DNA of 64,000 nt, taken from contig NC_061473.1 of assembly GCF_022581195.2 (NCBI RefSeq), forward strand, positions 9,238,001-9,302,000, read 5' to 3'. Origin of the DNA: Helicoverpa zea (taxonomy: Eukaryota; Arthropoda; Insecta; Lepidoptera; Noctuidae). The position numbers and the translations under genes were made by a program. Below, in pieces: positions 56,364 to 64,000 of this stretch (position 1 is its first letter; every line of letters starts with the position of its first letter). The notes under the pieces were generated by a model. It was not told the origin of the DNA and made no database searches. It saw only the letters and a program-made list of their open reading frames with translations.

Positions 56364-57519
56364 TTCAATCAAAACGAGCTCTTCCATCTATAGAACTGAA
56401 ATAATATAATTTACGCACAAAAAAATCTAAAATCCATTACTTACCCAGCTTACAACCTAACAAAAAGCACATTATTTCTGGTATTATAAATTAAGCCATC
56501 AACAGAAAGGTCTCGAACATTGACAAAAGGCGGGAAGCCGACGCCATATTGTATTTTGATGACGTCACTCAGAGACATTGTGACCGACAATGGAATCTAA
56601 TGAGACCTCGTTTGTGAAAATCTGTTTAGATATTTTAGACGTTACAAGATGGAAATCTTGGCTATTACTCTTCCTTTTGTAGTTGGTTAAATATTTTCGA
56701 CTTTTGAAAAAGCGATCACACTTTTTTGTGTTGTTATGAATAAGTTAAACAGATATTTTGTCAAATGTTTAAGAAAATTTTGTATTTGAATTTTCTTTAT
56801 AGGTACATTTGTGTCAAATATCTGTTTAGCTTTTTTGTAATATAACAGCAACGTTTTGTTTATTATTGAACGGGCTTTTCTGCAATTTTGTAAAACAATA
56901 GGCATATAAGAATAGTCGGGGATCGAACCTAATCCAGTTAAGATCATGTAGGCATGTAGCCGCATTGCGGAACTACACTACATATGTATCATCAAAAATA
57001 GATTTTGTGTGTTTTTTTAAACTATCCTTCTTTTTTCAACTATCATGGGATTAAAACTACTACATATTTATAGTTAGGTTCTCTACCTGAAGCGTCATTC
57101 CTTCAACTCAAAATCAAAAAATATTCCTGAAACAAAACCTGATTATTGACGAAACAAAGGAGAGTGTCGAACTGACTGCCCAACTGACTTACCGACCAAT
57201 GGACTTACCGACTATCGCTGAAATGTCACCTTTTAAAAGTATCATTTCTGATACACAACAAAGTGCCTATATCCTATACCTATCTATTCTTCCTGTACCA
57301 CCCACAATACAATCTACCATAACAGATTGACTAACATTTCGCTCAATACGGCGCGCCGCACACCGCGACTTTAATAATGGCGAGTATTTGTCAAGTGGGC
57401 GGCGCGCCTTAGTGGGATGTAAGTAATCTTGTACAGGATAACTGATACACGGCTTGTAGTCGTGTAGCTAGAAGGTATGTTAGGACATGGTTTGTGAATA
57501 CTAACTATGTATATCTATA
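56364..57519. other. Unassigned DNA
   Basis: A reversed B-box-like GGGATCGAACCTAATCC at about 56920 may be an eroded SINE head. A GGCGCGCC pair lies at about 57350 and 57403. Nothing else. Confidence 0.4.
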
Positions 57520-57530
57520 GACTATATGAA

Positions 57531-58189
57531 ACATTTTTTTTTAGCGACGTTAAAAATCATCAAATGACCCCTCCCGCTGTGGGTTAGCAGCGGTGAGGAG
57601 TGTCAGACTTTTACTTACATTGACGACAAGGATGTATGGCGTTAGTCCTACATTGCACAAGTGGCTTCCCTGGCGACTGGCAGGCTGTCTAGGAATATCT
57701 CTGTTCTCATTAATGTTCTTGCTCTTATCATGTTGTTATTATTATTATTTCTTTTTTCTTTTGCTTTATATAACTTGGTTTGTTTAATTTATTAACTTCT
57801 TAAAATAGTTTGTATAATAATTTTCTCTTATAACTTCCTAGTTCAACTTGCATTGTATAACTTTCTCAAAGTCAACCCAAAAAATATTGTAAACATTTCT
57901 TTTTCATGTTATTATCGTATGTATCAATACATACAAATTGTAACACCTATTATGTTTTTAAAAAGAGTAACCATGGAGTTTCTTGCCCGTTCTTCTCCGT
58001 AGGAAGCTACTTTTGGAATGGGCAACTAGAAGCAAACTTATTTATAATTTTGACGTTCATAAGTGCTTGTAAAGGCTTACATGAAATAAATGATTTGATT
58101 TGATTTGATTTGAACTGACTAAAATCCGTCGTGTTCCGTCGTGGGCCTTTTATGTACCAGGGCCGGGGTATCTCTTTCGAACAACCCGC
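57531..58189 (-). mobile_element. Family G retroposon split by a truncated LINE
   Basis: The poly(T) and the first ~75 bp (57531-57616) and the remainder (58116-58189, CGTCGTGTTCCGTCGTGGGC to CGAACAACCCGC) rejoin to the structure at 2672-2835. The flanks share AGACTATATG (57520-57529, 58190-58199), the G element's own target duplication. Confidence 0.87.
57617..58115 (+). mobile_element. 5'-truncated LINE 3' end inside family G
   Basis: ~500 bp of 3' UTR: TTTCTTGCCCGTTCTTCTCC, CTACTTTTGGAATGGGCAAC, CTTGTAAAGGCTTACATG, AAATAAATGATTTGATTTGA and a (TTTGA)n tail. No coding remnant. Any target duplication is very short (ACT at most). Confidence 0.78.
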
Positions 58190-58199
58190 AGACTATATG

Positions 58200-58885
58200 G
58201 AAGTTGAAGAGTTCGCTCAAATCAATGATGAATTGAAAATTGATTTCAGTATTAAATTGCCTATTTATCGGGGGGGGGGGAGGGCTACATTTATCCAGAT
58301 GTAGAAAATCGTTAACACAGGTACGTGGGTCGAAACGCGGAATATTTTTTGAAAATATTTAAGACACAATGATAGTTCCATCTTTTAGTTTTATCCGAGG
58401 AGAGCTTTGGCTGCCATTTGCCCACCTACTAAGGAAAAGTTAAGAAGACCATCTAGCAATTAATTAGGTACCTACCCAGCCACATAATTGCAATGGCTAT
58501 GACAAAAATATCTCTTTGACGATTGTATTATCCGAGCCTATCTGCTGACCCAAGTTCAAAGAAGAGAAAAAGATAAGCAAGAAATCAAAATCAGAAAATC
58601 CTAAATTAAAAATTTACCCTGACCAAAAACTACCTTCTCCAACCTTCTAACATGCAAGTCCATGATATATTCGGTCCGTGTAGTTCAGAGAAGGCATTCC
58701 ACCGTCCCCTACAGTGCATCGTTCACCGACGCTAGTTCACTGGAACCGGCAGCTAGTGACGGCACATCTGTTTCGTACAGATCTGTGTTACCTACGTGTT
58801 AAAGAAGGTTGTATCTTGTATCTAGAAGTCGATTGGACATTTTGACATTTTGTACATAGTTGTAAATAGGTAGGATGGATTATTA
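58200..58885. other. Unassigned DNA with a G10 run
   Basis: Poly(G) at about 58271-58280. Nothing else. Confidence 0.4.
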
Positions 58886-58917
58886 GAGTCTGGCCAACGA
58901 AAGCTGACCACGAATTA

Positions 58918-59144
58918 TAGTTCGGCCATTCAGAGAATGCGTTCCTGACACGTCGCGATTGAACTGACGACGTAACTACATTCATTGATTATTGATATAA
59001 TAATGTTGTTTTAATGCTCCTCAATTGTTAAAACGGTAAACAACCAGCAAAAATATTTTTATCGTAACTGCAACGCCATTGCAAAGTTACGTCGTCAGTT
59101 CAATCGCGACGTGTCAGGAACGCATTCTCTGAATGGCCGAACTA
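58918..59144. mobile_element. Family K MITE with 60-bp perfect TIRs
   Basis: 58918-58977 and 59085-59144 are exact reverse complements (60 of 60 by eye), starting TAGTTCGGCCATTCAGAGAA. TA flanks both sides (58916-58917, 59145-59146). The 107-bp centre is AT-rich. Compare the 161-bp copy at 55114. Confidence 0.92.
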
Positions 59145-59265
59145 TAATTTCGAAACTTTTAATATGGCAATATTTTAGAACTGTCAAAATTGTCCCATTG
59201 ACGTTTCCTAATAAAGTCAGTTTGTTTTTTATTTCATCTTATTTTCATTGGTTTTGTATAAAATA

Positions 59266-59698
59266 ATGCCGAAAACAATTAAAAGTTCGACGAGAAAGCT
59301 TCTATTTACTATGATTGACAAATATAAAGACGTACAAAGTGATTTGAATCAGAAATTTGCAGAGAAAATACGATGACTGGATTGTCATTTCACTTTTAGG
59401 TTAGTTTCTTGAATTTCCATTGAAACATCTTGATACTTTTGACTTATTTGCAAAAAACGCAATAGTTTTCACGGTGTATCTACTTTTCAGATAATATTAA
59501 CGAGGACTCAGGACAACGACTACGAGGAAAGAAGGTCGACTTCATGTTGAAGAGCAATACAAATTAAGGGATCGTCTTATTGATACCGAACCTGAACCCT
59601 TCATAATACATGTTGGAGGCACTAGCAGTAGCAGTGAAGCCAATTCTATAATATCAGGTGTAGAGTACTTGGAATCCGATTTCAATTATGACTCCTAA
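59266..59698 (+). pseudogene. Two-piece coding remnant of the 1.16-kb TIR element
   Basis: The first piece, 59266-59376, starts MPKTIKSSTRKLLFTMIDKY and runs 36 residues to a TGA. The second, open frame 59501-59698 (another phase), ends EYLESDFNYDS before TAA, with an AATAAA 49 bp later. Between them TTTTCAG (59484-59490) and ACTCAG|G (about 59511) fit splice acceptors. A donor could be GTTAGT at 59400, but the first piece stops before it, so either a frameshift broke exon 1 or these are debris. Basic N-terminus and acidic, serine-rich C-terminus. No known domain recognised. It may be an accessory protein of the element or a captured fragment. Confidence 0.4.
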
Positions 59699-60079
59699 CT
59701 CCTTTATTGTGTTGATTTAATTGTATCGGTGCTATCTATTACATCAAATAAACGTTTTGTAATAACTTTTTTTTTAATTCATCCCTGTGGACTTCAATGC
59801 ATGCAGAAGTTAATAAATGCCATACCCTGGCTATGCTATGGCATTTTTTAATAATGTTATTACAGTCATAATTTTCTGATATGAAACACTGTTACATTAA
59901 TGGGATATTAATGTATCAGTGTTATTATTAGTTTAGAATAATAATAAGTATCAACTCCGTTTAAGCAGCGTATAGCCGGGGTTGGCAGCTCTTGATTTTT
60001 TAAAATTGCCGCCTTTTTTCTTGGACAGCTTTCGTTGGCCAGACTCTATCCATCCATTATTAGACTTACCTTATTAGGT

Positions 60080-60345
60080 GTCTCGTTTGGCGCGGTCCGT
60101 GGATGGGTGACGTGTTTGTCATGATGAGTCATGTTTCGAAGGCACGATAAATTGACGGGTCCCGGCTGTCATTTGAATATCTTTGCCAGTCGTTACGGGT
60201 AGTCAAAAGCTAGAAATGTGACAAAAACTCTAACTGAGGAGCATCGAGTTGCTTGGGTAACTGGGTTGAGGAGGTGAGATAGGCAGTCACTCCATGTAAA
60301 ACACTGATACTCAACTGCATTCGTTTAAGGAAGAAGCTAGGCAGA
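60080..60345 (+). mobile_element. SINE with 5S-rRNA-like head and A body
   Basis: GGCGCGGTCCGTGGATGGGT then GACGTGTTTGTCATGATGAG retains the 3' part of the 5S-like head. The A body follows (GACGGGTCCCGGCTGTCATT, CAGTCGTTACGGGTAGTC, AACTGGGTTGAGGAGG). The last ~30 bp are rearranged. Confidence 0.82.
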
Positions 60346-60380
60346 TTACTGTGGATGTTACTTAGCTAAGAGCACTGCTA

Positions 60381-60998
60381 TAGATAGTTCAACTCAGATT
60401 TGCGCGCGGCCCTATGTGTGCGTCGGCTTGTAAATATACAACTTTCATTCGTGTGACAGTGACGTCGTCCGAGCATGACGTGTTCTTATCGCTTTTTGTT
60501 TTGGGTACAGTCGTTTACAAAAATGTCTAGTTCTTCACGGAGAAAATGTTTAAGGAGTCAGGTAACGTTTCAAAAAATGAAACAACATTCAAAGCTTTTT
60601 ATTATTACATTTTACAGTTTTTCATTATTTTCTCATACGTTTTTTCAAATTGACATTGACAGTATCTAAGAAATAAATGAGGTGAAATATCTAAGATGAA
60701 TTAAATACTCCTTACATATTTTCTAGCTCGGGGTACGAGGACAATAAATAAAAGTGTGGACTAAAAATGCAAAATACATCATAGGTATGATTTTTCAAGT
60801 AGCGATTCAGAATCATTAGGTATAAATAAATAAACATTAAATTACGTAATAACTGTTTTTCTTTAAACCGCCGTAACGTACCCCTAAATAACTGTATTTG
60901 TACCCGACTGTACCTCTTGTCACGCACACAAAGTCACTGTATATGTACAAGGGTTACCCACACATAAGGCCGCGCGCAAGACTGAGTTGAACTTACTA
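60381..60998. mobile_element. TA-flanked TIR element with a leader exon
   Basis: Left TAGATAGTTCAACTCAGATT then TGCGCGCGGCC; right, reverse-complemented, TAGTAAGTTCAACTCAGTCT then TGCGCGCGGCC. TA at 60379-60380 and 60999-61000. TIRs ~40 bp, total 618 bp. Only a first exon remains inside, so this is probably an internally deleted copy. Confidence 0.83.
60523..60561 (+). pseudogene. Leader-exon remnant with splice donor
   Basis: ATG followed by 12 codons (MSSSSRRKCLRSQ) ending exactly at GTAACG, a plausible donor, 140 bp inside the left TIR. A short basic, serine-rich first exon is usual for spliced transposase genes. No acceptor or second exon is recognisable downstream. The 64-residue frame that starts at 60475 in the same phase probably just reads through this exon into the intron. 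Confidence 0.35.
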
Positions 60999-61000
60999 TA

Positions 61001-61516
61001 ACAGATTCAGGCTGATTCTTCCCAGATTCCTTTCTCATCTCGTTATATATTCAACACATTACCAAAACCAGGATAAATAAAAGTAGAAAAAATAGTCTTA
61101 TGATCTTACCGTGCCGCTGAACTTATTAGTCTAAAATATTTATTTTTACTTAGCAACAAATTCTATCTCAGATTGTTTGTATACCTTTTAAGTTTCTTAG
61201 TTTATAATTGGTTATTCTTGATCAAGGTATTTTGCGTCTGCCTAGGAAATTAAGTAAACATAGACTGAAATTCAGAATTCGCGATGGAAATTAATTGACT
61301 ATGATAACAAACTTTAACTAAGTCAATGACTAAATGTAATGAATTCGGTTACTTAGGTACTAGTTTTAAACTACGGTTTTACTCATATTTTGCTAAGTAA
61401 ATGCAAAATGTTAATGTTATGGACGCGTTACAGACGAAAAAAACAGTTTTTTTCCGATTACCGTAGGTCGAAAGTATATTTTCATTTCAAACCAAGGAAT
61501 ATTACTGTTACTGTTA
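61001..61516. other. AT-rich DNA, nothing recognised
   Basis: No family recognised. Confidence 0.45.
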
Positions 61517-62315
61517 CAGCCTTTTTATCGTCCCACTGCTGGGCTGCGGCCTCCTCTCACACAGAGAAGGATTGAGCATTAAGCTTGTGGCACATTATAA
61601 CAGCACCGCAACAGCACGGCTGCAGCACGGCGTCGCCTCGAATTAAGACTACGGCTAGCTGCCAGCGCGCTAACCACGCGCTGTCCGCTCGCCGTCGGCG
61701 CGCCGTCCGCTCGCCGTCGGCGCGCCGGCCACGCGCCGGCCGCGGGGTGTAAGCTAGCTGTCACCGCAAACTCAATATTATTTTAAGACGATTATGATTG
61801 AACACGACGTAATGACGTTGTTTCGCTGCCGGCTCGGAGTCGGCGCGCAATTAGCACGCCGTCGGCGTGCTGTACGCATGAGGACCGCTCGCTTGCAGCA
61901 CGCGGGCGGCGAGTCGAGTTGTGTGGAAGCGGCAAGCACGCTGACTGCTCGCCGTTGGCTTTTTCATATTGAAATTACGAACTATATTATAATATACACG
62001 ATTTAATGCTCTAAATTAAATGACAACTTAAATGCTGGTGTGGAGCCGTGCTGTTGCAGTGCCGCTATAATGTGCCATAACCTTTAATCGCCACGCTTGC
62101 TCAATGCGGGTTGGTGATTTCAGACTATATAGTCCAGGTTTCCTCAAGATGTTTTCCTTCACCTTTTTATCAGCCATTAGTGTCCAAGATATACTTAGAA
62201 AGTACATACAAACTTAGAAAAGTTGCATTGGTACTTGCCTAAACTGGAATCGAATCCACACCCTCATACTTGAGAGGTTGGTTCTTTACCCACTAGGCTA
62301 CCATGACTACCTTGT
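61517..62315 (-). mobile_element. tRNA-headed SINE with a second body type, split by a TTAA element
   Basis: The 3' end is at left: TTTTTATCGTCCCACTGCTG, GGCCTCCTCTCACACAGAGA and GGATTGAGCATTAA. After the insertion it continues TTAATCGCCACGCTTGCTCA, GTCCAGGTTTCCTCAAGATG, TTAGTGTCCAAGATATACTT, and the tRNA-type head (reversed B box GGAATCGAATCCACACCC near 62250, GGTTGGTTCTTTACCCACTA). The head equals that of the A-body copies at 5988 and 11655. Confidence 0.87.
61583..62083. mobile_element. TTAA-flanked GC-rich element inside a SINE
   Basis: 501 bp between two TTAA sites (61579-61582, 62084-62087). The ends share TGGCACATTATA then GCAACAGCACGGCT in inverted form over ~35 bp. TTAA duplication is the mark of piggyBac-type transposition. 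The GC-rich interior holds a 22-bp tandem pair (GTCCGCTCGCCGTCGGCGCG) at 61680-61725. No transposase. Frames through it are chance. Confidence 0.88.
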
Positions 62316-62694
62316 ATATACGCATTATCTAGTCTACGAATCACAAAAAATCTACTTCAAAAACAGTCACAATCCTTCAGACTTTACCTACCCAAATTCA
62401 TACGAACAGCAATAACGGCGGGAAACACGCCGCCATGTTGTTTTATTTGACAGCTGTCAAATTACGAGTTGTCACGCCGGAGCCGGCTGTCACTCGAATC
62501 GTTGCGTAGTGATGAACTTTGACAAAAAGTTGCGAGTAGATTATTTTCGTATTTTGGGAAGGTCACATGTTTCCCCCCTTTATAAAAGATTTCCTCAAAT
62601 TATTCAGATTATTTCAGTAGAGCTCGCGTTACTTATATGAGTTTTTGTTTTTTTTTTATATGATTACCTAGTAGGTTATTATTAATTGGATATC
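62316..62694. other. Unassigned DNA
   Basis: TTTGACAGCTGTCAAAT palindrome at about 62449-62465. Nothing else. Confidence 0.4.
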
Positions 62695-62935
62695 TGATCC
62701 TAACTAATATTATAAATGTGAAAGTAACTCTGTCTTAAACTACTGAACTGATTTGTGTGAAATTTGGTACAGACATAGTTTGGAACTTGAGAAAGGACAT
62801 AGGATAGTTTTTATTACAAAAAATATAAAAGTAAAATGTATTCTGGACATATAGCGCCATTCGTTTGACAAACGAAAAATCTACCGGAAGTCACTATTCC
62901 AGGCGCACAAAGTCGCGGGCAAAAGCTATTGGCAA
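62695..62935 (+). repeat. Helitron-like or related moth repeat
   Basis: CTAATATTATAAATGTGAAA, CTGAACTGATTTGTGTGAAA, GAAAGGACATAGGATAGTTT and GTCGCGGGCAAAAGCTA. Ends in AGCTA rather than a clean CTAG. Decayed. Confidence 0.6.
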
Positions 62936-63574
62936 TTTATAACAAGAAAATATATTGACTATGAAATATATTAAATATAATTATTGACTTTAAACAAAAT
63001 TCGTTCTTAATTCCTAATCTAATTGAAAACGGTTTCTGCCACAAACCAGTCACAGCATGTAAAAACTGATTCCTTTTAAAAAACAATGAAAGATAAAAAC
63101 ACTTCATTCCAACAATTTCAATTTCAGACTGAAATAAATTAATATGTGAAGCCAATAACGACCCAAACAAAATTCAACCTTATTCTCAAGTGTATAGGGT
63201 TGCTTTTTGAATGTCTGGGTCCTTGTAGTGGAAAATTGTAAAGGATTCTCAGATCATTGGAAAAGTAAGAGGTTTACTAACTAACTAGCAATTGTGCGCG
63301 GTTTTGCTCGGTTTTTACGTTAATATAGAATGGGTTTAATAAGGGAAATAAGCTTTTCCCATGTGAATGTGGTTGAAGTTTTTATTGCTATCCATTTATG
63401 GTTTATGCATGTGTTTCCTTTGAGTTATATTTTTTTCCTCTTTTTGTTTTCTCACTACGTAGATTAAACTTTTTGTGTCATTTAATGGCTTAGTTCATGC
63501 TGTGTAAATTAAATTAGTATTATAATCGGATAGGAGGAGCCCATGGCTAAATAAAAGCTAAGCTAAGTTTGATA
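62936..63574. other. AT-rich DNA, nothing recognised
   Basis: No family or exon recognised. Confidence 0.45.
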
Positions 63575-63650
63575 AGGTTAAGCAGCGCTTATCAAGCTTA
63601 GAATGGGTGACCATCTTGTCACATCCCTCTGAGTTTCGGAAGACTTTGCG
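63575..63650 (+). mobile_element. 5S-rRNA-like SINE head fragment
   Basis: GGTTAAGCAGCGCTTATCAA and GAATGGGTGACCATCTTGTC, then TGAGTTTCGGAAG. The same head as at 56229 and 60080, here cut off before the A body by the next element. Confidence 0.72.
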
Positions 63651-63679
63651 TAGCCATGAGCTCCACGGTAAGGTGATCT

Positions 63680-64000
63680 TCACACTGCCCCGCATCACGC
63701 TGCATATTGCGTGTCGACGCACCTACGCGCGTTCCTGCGGGAGTGCAGATCTGCATCATCGTGCGGGTTTTTCGCGCACTCACGCGCGTAGGTGCGTTTA
63801 GTAGATTCACGCACGGCGGCTCTCATAGAGTTCTATTTTCAAATATACACGTCACGCCCATTCAAAATCACGCGCGGCACTGCGGGATTCAGTGTGCCAT
63901 ACCTTGCGTCTCGCCCCGCACCTACGCGCGGGGGTGCGTGTTTCTCCGCGTGTATGCGCGTGATCCGCATGAACGCGCGTGGATGCATTTTCAGTGTGTT
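63680..64000. mobile_element. GC-rich inverted-repeat element, cut by the window end
   Basis: Left end CACACTGCCCCGCATCACGC; right, reverse-complemented, CACACTGAAAATGCATCCAC. Both arms carry CGCGCGTTC(C/A)TGCGG. The interior is rich in ACGCGCGTAGGTGCG motifs on both strands. About 320 bp visible. The right boundary may lie just outside the window. Confidence 0.55.

Larger units (their letters stand above)
58886..60046. mobile_element. TA-flanked TIR element, 1.16 kb, with a nested MITE
   Basis: Ends GAGTCTGGCCAACGAAAGCT and, reverse-complemented, the same 20 bp, with TA on both sides (58884-58885, 60047-60048). It holds the family K MITE near its left end and two coding-like pieces with an AATAAA at 59747-59752. 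No recognisable transposase catalytic core, so it looks like an internally deleted derivative. A TA duplication points to Tc1/mariner-type or a related mobiliser. Confidence 0.82.

Noticed and set aside
61579..62006. Arginine/alanine-rich frames on both strands
   Set aside because: Chance frames in the GC-rich interior of the TTAA-flanked element.

Overview
This window looks like lepidopteran (moth) nuclear DNA, most likely a noctuid. It is AT-rich and full of repeats. It carries tRNA- and 5S-rRNA-headed SINEs with a body common in moths, Helitron-like elements starting TCTATACTAAT and ending CTAG, RTE-type LINE tails ending in (GAT)n, and a site-selective LINE of the R4/Dong type. The organism is inferred from these repeat families; no host gene confirms it.

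I found no host protein-coding gene that I can support. The only long intact coding region is the 1111-residue protein of the R4/Dong-like LINE on the minus strand at 25974-29309, bounded by a 13-bp target-site duplication. All other coding traces belong to mobile elements: an RTE C-terminus at 43077-43484, a MADF-like first exon at 47056, two mismatched-frame pieces at 59266-59698, and a 13-codon exon with a splice donor at 60523.

Region by region. 1-13 kb: scattered SINEs, a small poly(A) retroposon ('family G') with 13-15 bp target duplications, and small inverted-repeat elements. 14.9-15.5 kb: a foldback element with ~156-bp arms. 17-24 kb: Helitrons, RTE tails, SINEs and an 800-bp minisatellite at 22287-23085. 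25-30.6 kb: the R4/Dong-like LINE flanked by two copies of a TATA-containing repeat, then a 668-bp foldback element. 33-36 kb: small inverted-repeat elements, one split by another repeat. 37650-42077: a 4.4-kb element with two 580-bp terminal repeats that look identical and no visible gag or pol. 43-48 kb: RTE remnant, a SINE split by an 8-bp-TSD (hAT-type) element, and a PIF/Harbinger-type element inserted into an older copy of its own family. 51-64 kb: more nested insertions, including a TTAA-flanked element inside a SINE and a 60-bp perfect-TIR element inside a larger TIR element.

The main theme is nesting. At least eight insertions lie inside other repeats, several with a readable target duplication and an empty-site relative nearby, so their relative order can be inferred. 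The candidates closest to something undescribed are the non-coding LTR-type element, the self-nested Harbinger-type pair, and the SINEs in which heads (5S or tRNA) and bodies are combined in more than one way. Coordinates and alignments were made by eye, so boundaries are good to a few bases only where target duplications are quoted.
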